Shown one piece after another: positions 1 to 7,526 of a stretch of DNA of 37,495 nucleotides (position 1 is its first letter; each line of letters begins with the position of its first letter). The stretch is from IMG/VR virus record IMGVR_UViG_3300021438_000037, positions 1 to 37,495 of that record; one strand, 5' to 3'. The stretch comes from a virus. Both the position numbers and the translations under genes were made by a program. The notes under the pieces were generated by a model. It was not told where the DNA came from and made no database searches. It saw nothing but the letters and a program-made list of their open reading frames with translations.

Positions 1-99
1 CGTGCTGACCTCATTCGGCTACGCATGACCGACCCTAAGAGGTATGAGGCCTTGTCTGATGACATTATGGCTGCATATAACGAAGGTCGGGTTAAATAG
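1..99 (+). CDS. Scaffold protein, C-terminal part (continues from 36824)
   Basis: The frame is open from base 1 to a TAG at 97-99 and has no start of its own. It encodes a helical, charged tail ending in DIMAAYNEGRVK, a C-terminus typical of podovirus capsid assembly/scaffolding proteins. The reading frame leaving the right edge (from 36824) ends on a full codon at 37495 and continues here in phase, giving one protein of 256 residues. Scaffold C-termini normally contact the coat protein, which fits the major capsid gene 55 bases downstream. The joint reads Arg-Arg-Arg; one repeated CGT codon could be an assembly overlap. Confidence 0.85.
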   Translation, partial: RADLIRLRMTDPKRYEALSDDIMAAYNEGRVK

Positions 100-154
100 T
101 CGCCTACGGCTCCCGCTGTAAGCGCTTAATAATTTATTTTTAAGGAATTTATAT

Positions 155-1078
155 ATGGCTCTCGGTACTGCTCACGTAACTAAAACCACTGCGGCGACAT
201 TTATCCCCGCACTGTGGTCTGATGAAATTGTTGCTGCCTATCAGAAAAATCTGGTTATGGCAAATCTTATCAAGAAGATGAACTTCAAAGGCAAGAAAGG
301 TGACACCGTTCACATTCCTGCGCCTACTCGTGGTTCTGCTTCTGCTAAGAGCGCCTCTACTCAGGTAAATCTGATTGCTGCAACTGAATCGGAAGTTATC
401 GCCTACATCAACAAGCACTATGAATATAGCCGCTTGATTGAAGATATTGTGGAAACACAAGCTCTGTCCTCGCTGCGTAGCTTCTACACAGAAGATGCTG
501 GTTATGCCCTTGCTCGTCAAGTGGATAGCGACCTCATTGCTCTGGGTCGTGCTGTTAACGGCGGTGGTGGCACTACTGCCTATTCTGGTGCTTTCTCCGG
601 TGCTGATGGTACTACCGCTTATGTGGCTGGTACAAACAGTGGTTTTGCAGCTCTGACTGATGCAGCAATTCGTCGTTCCATCCAGCGTTTGGATGATTCT
701 GACGTTCCTATGGATAACCGCTTCTTGGTGGTTCCTCCTTCCAGCCGTAACACCTTGATGGGTATTGCACGTTTCACTGAGCAAGCCTTTGTTGGCGAAG
801 CCGGTGCAAACAACACTATCCGTAACGGTGAAATTGGTAATGTGTATGGCGTTCCCGTGTTTGTCACCAGCAATGCTGACACCACTTCGGGTTCTACTGC
901 TACTCGTATCGCTTTGATGGGCCACAAGGACTTCGCAGTTCTGGTGGAACAACAAGCTGTTCGTGCTCAAACGCAATACAAACAAGAGTATCTAGGTACT
1001 CTGTTCACTGCTGACACCCTGTACGGTGTTCAGGAGCTGCGTGACGGCGCTGCTGTAGCTTTGGCTGTCCCGGCCTAA
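155..1078 (+). CDS. Major capsid protein
   Basis: A 307-residue protein that should form the HK97-fold icosahedral shell. The N-terminus (ATFIPALWSDEIVAAYQKN, then a stretch with GKKGDTVHIP) is the pattern of podovirus major capsid proteins. The position directly after the scaffold gene is the standard order. The ATG is preceded by a clear AAGGA Shine-Dalgarno at about 141-145. A strong hairpin terminator follows nine bases after the stop, so scaffold and capsid look like the end of one transcript. No long extra domain is seen. The call rests on the N-terminal pattern, length and position; the precise capsid subfamily is not assigned. Confidence 0.9.
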   Translation: MALGTAHVTKTTAATFIPALWSDEIVAAYQKNLVMANLIKKMNFKGKKGDTVHIPAPTRGSASAKSASTQVNLIAATESEVIAYINKHYEYSRLIEDIVETQALSSLRSFYTEDAGYALARQVDSDLIALGRAVNGGGGTTAYSGAFSGADGTTAYVAGTNSGFAALTDAAIRRSIQRLDDSDVPMDNRFLVVPPSSRNTLMGIARFTEQAFVGEAGANNTIRNGEIGNVYGVPVFVTSNADTTSGSTATRIALMGHKDFAVLVEQQAVRAQTQYKQEYLGTLFTADTLYGVQELRDGAAVALAVPA

Positions 1079-1086
1079 AGCTAGAT

Positions 1087-1116
1087 GGTCAGCTTCTTCG
1101 GAGGCTGGCCTTTTTT
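1087..1116 (+). terminator. Rho-independent terminator after the capsid gene
   Basis: A 10-bp stem (arms 1087-1096 and 1101-1110, three G-T wobbles) is closed by a C(TTCG)G tetraloop and followed by six T residues at 1111-1116. UUCG loops are unusually stable in RNA, so this is a strong intrinsic terminator. It sits 9 bases after the capsid stop, presumably capping the scaffold-capsid transcript. Confidence 0.9.
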
Positions 1117-1154
1117 CTATTCTTTTGTAAGAAAGCATATAACAAAGGTACATC

Positions 1155-1316
1155 ATGGCTAAATTTAAATGCGTACATACAGGACAAGTATACGAATATT
1201 TCACTGACCACGACATTGAATCAATGTTGGAGCATGATGAATATGAATATGTAGAAGAAGAGGATGCTGAAGAAGAAGCACCTAAACCTCGCAAAACACG
1301 TAAAGGAACGAAATGA
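1155..1316 (+). CDS. Small acidic hypothetical protein downstream of capsid
   Basis: A 53-residue protein starting MAKFKCVHTGQVYEYF. A short N-terminal half with one Cys is followed by a very acidic run (about residues 33-42, mostly Glu and Asp) and a basic tail (KPRKTRKGTK). An AAAGG at 1144-1148 lies just before the ATG, and the stop overlaps the next start (ATGA at 1313). Small proteins of this charge pattern often follow phage capsid genes. No function is recognised. The gene is beyond the capsid terminator, so it needs readthrough or an unseen promoter. Confidence 0.65.
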   Translation: MAKFKCVHTGQVYEYFTDHDIESMLEHDEYEYVEEEDAEEEAPKPRKTRKGTK

Positions 1317-2341
1317 CTTCTGTAACCCTTGCTTCTGGTGCTGTAAACAGCTCAGCAGACCTTGCTATAAAGGTTAATAGCACAACTAAAGTTCTTTCTT
1401 TTAATACGTCTGGTGCTTATGGGCTAGGAACTACTCCTAGTTATGGAACAGCAGGACAAGTTCTTACTTCTGCTGGAACAGGAGCTACTCCTACTTGGCA
1501 AAGCGATATTAGTGGTAATGCTGCTACAGCTACGTTGGCTACCAATGCAACCAATGCCACTAATGCTACCAATGCCACGAATGCTACCAACGCCACATAT
1601 GCTACTTCAGCAGGGAGCGCAACTACGGCAACTAGCGCCACTAGCGCTACAACAGCTACAAACCTAGCAGGCGGAGCAGCTAATCGTATTGCTTACCAAA
1701 CAGGCTCAGGAGCAACAGCGTTCCTTACAGCTCCTTCTACCACAGGTTATGTACTTGGATGGACAGGTTCTACTATTGATTGGGTAAGTGCTCCAGCGGC
1801 TTCTACTACGAATAATATTTCTGGTGGGACTGCTGGCGTACTGCCTTATCAATCTGCTACTGGAACTACTGGTTTTACTGCTGCTGGAACTTCAGGCCAA
1901 ATTCTAACTTCGACAGGAACAACTGCTCCTGTATGGACGAGTACTCCTACTCTTGGAACACCAGCATCAGGTAATTTAAGCAATTGTACGGCTGATGGAA
2001 CTGACCAAGTTGGTTTTAAAAATATTCCACAAAATAGTCAAGCTGCTTCTTACACCTTAGTTTTGTCGGATGCTGGTAAACATATTTATCATCCAGCTAC
2101 TGATGCTAATGCACGTACATATACAATTCCAGCAAATAGTAGTGTTGCTTATCCTATTGGTACAGCTCTAACTTTTCTAAATATGACAGCACAAGTAGTG
2201 ACAATTGCTATAAATACTGATACAATGTATTTATCTAGTACAGGAACAACTGGTTCACGTTCGCTGGCTCAATATGGCTCAGCTACAGCTATTAAAATGA
2301 CAGCAACAACGTGGCTTATCTCTGGGAGTGGTTTGACATGA
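1313..2341 (+). CDS. Tail fibre-like structural protein (module 1)
   Basis: A 342-residue Ala/Thr/Ser/Gly-rich protein with the repeat motif AGQVLTS..G..PTW, common in phage tail fibres. A seven-unit Thr-Asn-Ala repeat lies at about residues 77-97. The C-terminal 130 residues (from GTPASGNLSNCTADGT to WLISGSGLT) are clearly homologous to the C-terminus of the fibre protein at 32126-33958. In both, the stop overlaps the ATG of an adhesin-like gene as ATGA. It is likely a trimeric beta-structured fibre or collar presenting the next gene product. Assignment to fibre is by composition and motif; which virion part it occupies is inferred. Confidence 0.75.
   Translation: MTSVTLASGAVNSSADLAIKVNSTTKVLSFNTSGAYGLGTTPSYGTAGQVLTSAGTGATPTWQSDISGNAATATLATNATNATNATNATNATNATYATSAGSATTATSATSATTATNLAGGAANRIAYQTGSGATAFLTAPSTTGYVLGWTGSTIDWVSAPAASTTNNISGGTAGVLPYQSATGTTGFTAAGTSGQILTSTGTTAPVWTSTPTLGTPASGNLSNCTADGTDQVGFKNIPQNSQAASYTLVLSDAGKHIYHPATDANARTYTIPANSSVAYPIGTALTFLNMTAQVVTIAINTDTMYLSSTGTTGSRSLAQYGSATAIKMTATTWLISGSGLT
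1541..1603 (+). repeat. 9-bp tandem repeat, 7 units (Thr-Asn-Ala codons)
   Basis: Seven imperfect copies of a 9-base unit, consensus ACCAATGCY, run without gaps inside the fibre gene. Each encodes Thr-Asn-Ala (Thr-Tyr-Ala in the last). Gain or loss of a unit keeps the frame, so length variation among relatives is possible. It is coding, not a CRISPR or origin repeat. Confidence 0.85.
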
Positions 2342-3201
2342 GTGGTGCGCTGCAAGCTGTATATCAAAATTTAAGAAGTTTTGGTGTTACAGGTTCACAA
2401 TCTTATACCACGGCTGGAACTTATTCTTGGATTGCGCCAACTGGAGTAACTTCTGTTTCTGTTGTTGCTGTTGGTGGCGGCGGGTCTGGCGCAGGAGGTT
2501 TCCGTGCCTGTCTTCCATGCTGTATGACTTGTGTGCCCGCCGGTGGTGGAGGCGGTGGTGGTGCATTGGCCTACCGTAATAACTACACTGTAGTTCCCGG
2601 AAATACTTATACCGTTGTAGTTGGCGCTGGTGGCACAGGCTCAGGTGTCAATGGTGGTGGTTCTTCTTTTGCTGGAGCATTTACTGCTGGTGGAGGACAA
2701 AGCGCAGTGAATTATTCGTACTGCGGAAGAACTGGTGGCGCACCCTCTGGGACGTATACAGGCGGTTTTAGCGGCGGAACCGGAAGCGCAATGACCCAGT
2801 GGATTGCTCCTTATGGTTGCACCTCTCGCGCAGGTGGTGGTGGTGCCGCCGGTTATGCGGGCAACGGCGGGGATGGCAACAATTCCTCAGTACCTACAGG
2901 TGGTGGCGGTGCTGGCGGTGCGGCTTCAACTACGGGCGGGTCTGGTCGTCAAGGCGGCGGCGGTGTGGGCTTGCTAGGGCAGGGGGCCAGTGGCACCTTT
3001 GGTGGTGGAGGAGGCTCTGGCGGTTCCTCTGCCACTTATATTGCTGCTTGCAACTCTACCGCAACACCCGGTGGTGTTTATGGTGGCGGTGGTGGTCAAG
3101 GGTCAGCTACATTCTACGGTACAGGCGGAATAGGTGCAGTTCGTATAATTTGGCCCGGAACTTCACGTACTTTCCCATCAACCAATGTAGGGTCGCCATG
3201 A
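2338..3201 (+). CDS. Glycine-rich tail adhesin-like protein
   Basis: A 287-residue protein. I start it at the ATG of the ATGA overlap with the fibre gene, because the paralogous gene at 33955 begins the same way (MSG..L); an in-frame ATG at 2311 is less likely. After a domain with SYTTAGTYSWIAPTGVTSV (about 21-40), the rest is dominated by poly-glycine tracts. These tracts are separated by short variable loops and suggest stacked polyglycine-II helices, as in the T-even-type gp38 receptor-binding adhesins. Seven cysteines are present, four crowded at C58, C61, C62 and C65. Likely a receptor-binding tip carried by the preceding fibre. Family is inferred from composition. Confidence 0.7.
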   Translation: MSGALQAVYQNLRSFGVTGSQSYTTAGTYSWIAPTGVTSVSVVAVGGGGSGAGGFRACLPCCMTCVPAGGGGGGGALAYRNNYTVVPGNTYTVVVGAGGTGSGVNGGGSSFAGAFTAGGGQSAVNYSYCGRTGGAPSGTYTGGFSGGTGSAMTQWIAPYGCTSRAGGGGAAGYAGNGGDGNNSSVPTGGGGAGGAASTTGGSGRQGGGGVGLLGQGASGTFGGGGGSGGSSATYIAACNSTATPGGVYGGGGGQGSATFYGTGGIGAVRIIWPGTSRTFPSTNVGSP

Positions 3202-3671
3202 ACTTATATATTGAAATTAGAGATGGACAAACCATCAACCATCCTGCTTTTGAATATAATTTAATCGAAGCATTTGGAACAGTTCCTAATACATGGGAAC
3301 CATTTGTGCGAATTGAAAAACCTACTCCAAGTTTGTATCAAATTCTTGAAAGTGAAGAACCAACATATCAAAAAGTTAATGGTGTTTGGACAGATGTTTG
3401 GGCACTTCGTGATATGACTTCTGAAGAAAAAGCCGCTAAGCAACAACCCATAAAAGATGCTTGGGCTGCTAAAGAGCAGGCATCCAACTGGGCCGCATGG
3501 ACTTTTGATGAAAACACTTGTACATATCAGCCTCCAATCCCACGTCCAACAGATAGACTCGTTATTTGGAGTGGTACTAATAACAATTGGGTTGACCGAC
3601 CTCAAAAACCTACTGATGGAAAACAGTATAAAATGGACTTCTACACCTCTTCTTGGGTAGAAATAATTTAA
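3198..3671 (+). CDS. Small tail-fibre-associated protein
   Basis: A 157-residue protein beginning MNLYIEIRDGQTINHPAFEYN, with the start in an ATGA overlap with the adhesin gene. It has a central charged segment (EEKAAKQQPIKDAWAAKEQ) and a Trp-rich C-terminus with two similar proline/aspartate-rich pieces ending SSWVEII. Proteins of this architecture occur beside tail fibre genes in many aquatic phages and are thought to be fibre-associated or assembly proteins. That role is inferred from position only. The longer open frame extending upstream to 2799 overlaps the glycine-rich gene and is not used. Confidence 0.7.
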   Translation: MNLYIEIRDGQTINHPAFEYNLIEAFGTVPNTWEPFVRIEKPTPSLYQILESEEPTYQKVNGVWTDVWALRDMTSEEKAAKQQPIKDAWAAKEQASNWAAWTFDENTCTYQPPIPRPTDRLVIWSGTNNNWVDRPQKPTDGKQYKMDFYTSSWVEII

Positions 3672-3686
3672 TTTTAGGAACCTATC

Positions 3687-4394
3687 ATGGTAAAAACTGT
3701 TATTAACAAATCAAAAGCATGTAAAGCTGCTGAAGCTGTTGCTGAAGTGGTAGCGAATACGCAACTTCAAGTAGCCTTTCATTTTCCTTGTCCAATCTAT
3801 ATTATTGAGCGCCCTGACTTCTTAGAAATAGTAAATCAAGTGTCAGAGGAAAATCTTGATGTTTCTCGTAAAGACCATAATTTGAATGAGATTTATCCTG
3901 TATACATGAGTGACAGTTATTATGCTGACCCTCGTTTAGCTAAGTTTTCTGAATTTATTGGTGCTACTGCTTGGAATATTCTTAATGAACAGGGATATGC
4001 AATGCAGGATAAAGGAGTTTCATTTACTGAGATGTGGACACAAGAACATCACAAGCACTCAGCAATGGATGCACATGTTCATGGATTTGGCTCACAAATT
4101 GTAGGTTTCTATTTCCTTGAAACTCCTGAAAATTGCTCCCATGTAGTGTTTCATGACCCTCGTGCAGCTAAGGTGCAAATAGACCTTCCTGAACAAGATG
4201 TTAATATAGCAACCCCTGCTAGTAAAATGATTAACTTTACGCCTAAGCCCGGAATGATGATATTTGCAAACGCTTGGCTTATGCACTCGTTTACTCGTCA
4301 TGCTGCTGAATTGCCAATAAAGTTTGTTCATTTCAACCTAACCGTTGTTAATCAAACACAAACTAATTCTTTACCTGCGGCTGAAGTAATATGA
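3687..4394 (+). CDS. Putative 2OG-Fe(II) oxygenase
   Basis: A 235-residue protein resembling the phage/cyanophage 2-oxoglutarate-Fe(II) oxygenase family known as CHP02466 (PF13759-like). Visible features are a His pair (HVH, H130 and H132), then VGFYFLETP, VVFHDPR, and a C-terminal strand with PGMMIFANAWLMHSF (H200) and IKFVHFNLTV. H130 or H132 and H200 would be iron ligands. Lys212 sits where an Arg usually binds the 2OG carboxylate. An AGGA lies just before the ATG. The substrate is unknown, and the position among tail genes is typical of such phage enzymes. Loss of activity through the Arg-to-Lys change cannot be excluded. Confidence 0.65.
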   Translation: MVKTVINKSKACKAAEAVAEVVANTQLQVAFHFPCPIYIIERPDFLEIVNQVSEENLDVSRKDHNLNEIYPVYMSDSYYADPRLAKFSEFIGATAWNILNEQGYAMQDKGVSFTEMWTQEHHKHSAMDAHVHGFGSQIVGFYFLETPENCSHVVFHDPRAAKVQIDLPEQDVNIATPASKMINFTPKPGMMIFANAWLMHSFTRHAAELPIKFVHFNLTVVNQTQTNSLPAAEVI

Positions 4395-4624
4395 ATAAGT
4401 ATTCCATCCGCTTCAATAAATCTCGTGGTCAAGAAGGCAGAGGGACTATGGAACACTGCTGGCGTGTATTTGAAAACGATAAAGAATACTTGTTTAAGCA
4501 TTTTATAATTAATGTGCCGTCACATAGCGAGAAGGAAGCCAATAGCGAAGATTGGAATGTTGTGTGCCAAGGAATAATGACTATAGATAGAACAACATCT
4601 ACAGCTACTATAAACTGGGACTAA
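4391..4624 (+). CDS. Conserved small hypothetical protein
   Basis: A 77-residue protein beginning MNKYSIRFNKSRGQEGRGTM. Its start overlaps the preceding stop as ATGA, implying translational coupling. It contains VWRVFENDKEYLF-like sequence (CWRVFENDKEYLFKHFIIN) and a C-terminal WNVVCQGIMTIDRTTSTATI strand pattern, suggesting a small mainly beta fold. Similar small proteins occur next to structural genes in aquatic phages. No function is recognised and no membrane segment is present. Confidence 0.7.
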   Translation: MNKYSIRFNKSRGQEGRGTMEHCWRVFENDKEYLFKHFIINVPSHSEKEANSEDWNVVCQGIMTIDRTTSTATINWD

Positions 4625-4625
4625 A

Positions 4626-4859
4626 ATGGAACTTCAAGCCTTAATTAATATTGTTCTCTCCGTTCTTATGTCTATTGTAGGATGGCTTGCTAGAGAATTA
4701 TGGACAGCGGTGCAGAATCTTAAGGAAGACCTTTACAAACTCCGTGAGGAAATTGCTAAAGATTATATTCCTAAAGAAGACTTTGCTTCATTTAAAAGTG
4801 AATTGTTCACTGCTCTTCGCCGTATCGAAGATAAACTAGAAAGTAAGGAAGATAAATAA
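4626..4859 (+). CDS. Small membrane-anchored coiled-coil protein
   Basis: A 77-residue protein. An N-terminal hydrophobic segment (about residues 5-22, INIVLSVLMSIVGWLA) is followed by a highly charged helix (WTAVQNLKEDLYKLREEIAK) and a Lys/Glu-rich tail. This one-TM-plus-coiled-coil plan is common in podovirus structural regions. Holin-like or virion-membrane roles have been proposed for such proteins, but nothing here proves either. The stop overlaps the next start by one base (TAATG). Confidence 0.65.
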   Translation: MELQALINIVLSVLMSIVGWLARELWTAVQNLKEDLYKLREEIAKDYIPKEDFASFKSELFTALRRIEDKLESKEDK

Positions 4860-5023
4860 TGGCTACTATGAAAAAACCTAAGACAAAAGAAGAGAAAGTA
4901 ATGCACGAGTATAAGACAGGAACTCTGCATTCTGGCAAGAAAGGCCCTGTTGTCACTTCCCGTAAACAAGCCATTGCTATTGCCTTGAGCGAAGCTGGTA
5001 AAACAAAGAAAAAGAAGAAATAA
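4859..5023 (+). CDS. DUF6496-like small basic protein
   Basis: A 54-residue protein with the pattern VMHEYKTGTLHSGKKGPVV followed by RKQAIAIALSEAGK and a poly-Lys tail. This matches the small DUF6496-type family seen in phages and bacteria; function is unknown. It starts in a TAATG overlap with the previous gene and ends directly before the ATG of the tail adaptor gene at 5024, so it belongs to the same tight operon. Its strong positive charge would allow nucleic-acid binding, but that is speculation. Confidence 0.7.
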   Translation: MATMKKPKTKEEKVMHEYKTGTLHSGKKGPVVTSRKQAIAIALSEAGKTKKKKK

Positions 5024-5686
5024 ATGGCACTCCCAACTTACCTTCAATTGGTAAACGAAGTATTGGTTCGTATGCGTGAACCAACGGTATCTACTGTCAA
5101 TGAAAATACTGTGTCTGCTCTTGTAGGTAAGTTTATTAACGATACTAAGCGCTACATGGCAGATGCTTATGATTGGGATGCTTTTAATACTTCTTTTAAT
5201 ATAACAACTACTGCTGATAATAGTGGCCCATACACCATTACAGGCTCAGGCTTACGATTTAAAATTAATAATGTTCTTGATATTACATCGTATGCTGAAC
5301 TAACACCAATAACTCGTAATGAACTAGACCTGTATTTATATGGCACTTCTAGTACACAGAAAACTGCTCCGGGCAATTATGTACTTACTGGTGTAGATAC
5401 AAACGGAGATACACAAGTAAACTTCTGGCCTGTGCCTGATAAAGCCTACGTTATGCGCTTTAGCATGATGATTCCAGAAGCAGATTTGTCTGGTGATAAT
5501 GATGTAACCAAACTGGCTAAAGAGCCTATTATCCTTGGTGCTTTGGCTCGTGCTCTTATTGAACGTGGCGAAGATGGTGGTATTACTAGCTCAGATACCT
5601 ATGCTTTGTTTAAACAATGCTTGGGTGATATTATTGCCCTAGAACTGGCTCGTTCACCTGAATTTGATGCTTGGGAAGAGGTATAA
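5024..5686 (+). CDS. Head-tail adaptor / tail accessory protein
   Basis: A 220-residue protein beginning MALPTYLQLVNEVLVRMREP. The N-terminal helical region with DAYDWDAF (about residues 45-55), a central beta region and a C-terminal helical segment (LALARALIERGE-like, then CLGDIIALELARS) match podovirus head-completion/adaptor proteins of the P22 gp4 or T7 gp11 role. These form a ring under the portal. It is followed directly (TAATG overlap) by the larger hub-like protein, the same order as the adaptor-hub pair in other podoviruses. The role is inferred from pattern and order. Confidence 0.65.
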   Translation: MALPTYLQLVNEVLVRMREPTVSTVNENTVSALVGKFINDTKRYMADAYDWDAFNTSFNITTTADNSGPYTITGSGLRFKINNVLDITSYAELTPITRNELDLYLYGTSSTQKTAPGNYVLTGVDTNGDTQVNFWPVPDKAYVMRFSMMIPEADLSGDNDVTKLAKEPIILGALARALIERGEDGGITSSDTYALFKQCLGDIIALELARSPEFDAWEEV

Positions 5687-7233
5687 TGGCTTTACCACTA
5701 CAAGCATTTTCTATTTCAGCTCCGGGCTTCTATGGGCTTAATACCCAAGATAGTAGCCTAGACCTGCCATCTGGATATGCTCTTATTGCCAACAACTGTG
5801 TCATTGACCAGTATGGTCGTGTAGGAGCACGTAAGGGATGGGCGCCAATTAACTCCACTTTGGCAGCATTGGGAAGTAATGATGTTCAAGCTATTGGTGA
5901 GCTTGTAACCCGTGACGGTACGTCTTACACCATATGTGCAGGTAATAATAAGCTGTTTAAGCTAGTTGGTAGCACACTAACAGAACTTACCTATGGCGGT
6001 GGTGGTACAGCTCCAACCATTACAGCAAATTATTGGCAGTTTGCCATGTTGCTCAATGTGTTTGTTATGTTCCAAAGCGGACATGACCCCATATACTTCG
6101 ACCCTACGGTGTCCACAACCACGTATAAGCGCATTAGCGAGGCTGCTACATACTCAGGTACGGTACAGAAGTCTAACACGGTTCTAGCGGCCTATGGACG
6201 CTTCTGGCACGCTGATACAGCTACGGATAAGCTCACCATCCAGTGGTGTGATATTAATAGTCCATTTAACTATGCCACAGGCACTTCAGGTACGCTAGAC
6301 ACGTACACTGTATGGCCCAAAGGTGGTGACAGTATTGTTGCCTTGGCTGCACATAACAATAGTTTGTTTATCTTTGGTAAACGTAACATTTTGGTATATA
6401 CAGGAGCTAATAATCCTGCTACAATGACACTGGCAGATACTATTGTTGGTATTGGTTGTGTTGCTCGTGATAGCATTGCGTACACTGGTACAGATTTGAT
6501 ATTCTTGTCTGAAACTGGTGTTCGTAGCATTATGCGTACAATTCAGGAAAAAAGTAGTCCAATTAATGACTTGTCGAAGAATGTTCGTAATGATTTGACA
6601 GAGTTGGTTAAGAATGAAACAAATACAACTAAGATTAAGAGTGTATACTCCACTCGTGATGCTATTTATTTGGTAACGCTTCCTTCGTCCTTTATTACAT
6701 ATTGCTTTGATACAAAGAACTTCCTGCAAGACGGTTCTAGTCGTGTAACGACATGGGACGGTATTAATCCTACAAGTATGTTCTTCCGTTCAGACGGTAC
6801 TTTGCTTATGGGAAAACCCGGATATGTTGCTTCCTATGGTGGATATAAGGACAATGGGCTTGCATATCGTATGCAATATTATACTAACCATCTTGACCTT
6901 GGCGACCCTTCTGTTACTACGGTACTAAAGAAACTAACAGCTACGCTGGTAGGAGGTAGTAATCAAAGTATTACGTTTAAGTGGGGTTATGATTTTAAAG
7001 GTAATTATAACTCAGCAACTAAACTTATTCCTAACCAAAGTATTGCTTATTTTGGTGTAGATGAGTATAATATGTCTGCTACTTATTCTAATGGTTCACT
7101 AATTCAATCATTGTCTGTATTCCCTAACGGAGCAGGTAAGGTTATTCAAACTGGTTATGAAACAGATATTTTTGGTTCTGCTTTAAGTATTCAGAAGATT
7201 GAGATATTTGCTAAAAACGGCAAACTAATTTAA
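5686..7233 (+). CDS. Tail hub / stabilisation protein (gp10- or gp12-like)
   Basis: A 515-residue protein starting MALPLQAFSISAPGFYGLNT. The ATG is in a TAATG overlap with the adaptor gene; an ATG 15 bases upstream is in frame but less likely. The N-terminal signature (LPSGYALIANNCVIDQYGRVGARKGW is read as segments of it) and repeated beta-strand blocks (for example NNSLFIFGKRNILVYTG and FLSETGVRSI) suggest a beta-propeller. This is as in P22 gp10 or T7 gp12 tail nozzle proteins. It would extend the short tail below the adaptor ring. The C-terminus ends KIEIFAKNGKLI, a typical beta end. Confidence 0.7.
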   Translation: MALPLQAFSISAPGFYGLNTQDSSLDLPSGYALIANNCVIDQYGRVGARKGWAPINSTLAALGSNDVQAIGELVTRDGTSYTICAGNNKLFKLVGSTLTELTYGGGGTAPTITANYWQFAMLLNVFVMFQSGHDPIYFDPTVSTTTYKRISEAATYSGTVQKSNTVLAAYGRFWHADTATDKLTIQWCDINSPFNYATGTSGTLDTYTVWPKGGDSIVALAAHNNSLFIFGKRNILVYTGANNPATMTLADTIVGIGCVARDSIAYTGTDLIFLSETGVRSIMRTIQEKSSPINDLSKNVRNDLTELVKNETNTTKIKSVYSTRDAIYLVTLPSSFITYCFDTKNFLQDGSSRVTTWDGINPTSMFFRSDGTLLMGKPGYVASYGGYKDNGLAYRMQYYTNHLDLGDPSVTTVLKKLTATLVGGSNQSITFKWGYDFKGNYNSATKLIPNQSIAYFGVDEYNMSATYSNGSLIQSLSVFPNGAGKVIQTGYETDIFGSALSIQKIEIFAKNGKLI

Positions 7234-7241
7234 GGAAAATT

Positions 7242-7517
7242 ATGTCAAACTATACAAAGGCAACGAACTTTGCATCGAAAGATAGCCTCCCTTCTGGTAA
7301 TACCTTAAAGATTATTCGTGGTACAGAAATTGATACAGAGTTTACAAACATTGCAACAGCTATTGCATCTAAACTCGACGGTGTTCTAACCAACTTCACC
7401 ATTGCTGAGGTGTCTGGAACATTGCAATTTAAATATAGTGGAACAACGGTGGCAACACTAGATAGCTCAGGAAATTTAACAACCTTGGGCAATATTGTTT
7501 CTAACGGTACAATTTAA
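7242..7517 (+). CDS. Small structural-region protein
   Basis: A 91-residue protein starting MSNYTKATNFASKDSLPSGN with a good AAGGA Shine-Dalgarno. It contains KIIRGTEIDTEFTNIATAIA and a C-terminal beta repeat (TVATLDSSGNLTTLGNI) like the units that cap phage fibres. Short proteins with this N-terminus are frequent in aquatic podovirus tail regions and are thought to be minor virion proteins. No catalytic motif is present. Confidence 0.65.
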   Translation: MSNYTKATNFASKDSLPSGNTLKIIRGTEIDTEFTNIATAIASKLDGVLTNFTIAEVSGTLQFKYSGTTVATLDSSGNLTTLGNIVSNGTI

Positions 7518-7526
7518 GGAAGATAT

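Noticed and set aside
149-985. Long minus-strand open frame of 278 codons opposite the capsid gene
   Set aside because: It is the antisense shadow of the capsid gene, with low-complexity Ser/Thr/Cys composition and no ribosome site; the capsid reading is unambiguous.
1541-1603. Repeats resembling a CRISPR array
   Set aside because: The units are 9 bases, contiguous, without spacers, and encode Thr-Asn-Ala inside a fibre gene.
2799-3197. N-terminal extension of the 157-residue protein, very rich in Trp, Cys and Arg
   Set aside because: It is the +1 frame of GGT/GGC glycine codons of the adhesin gene. The ATGA start at 3198 is the true start.
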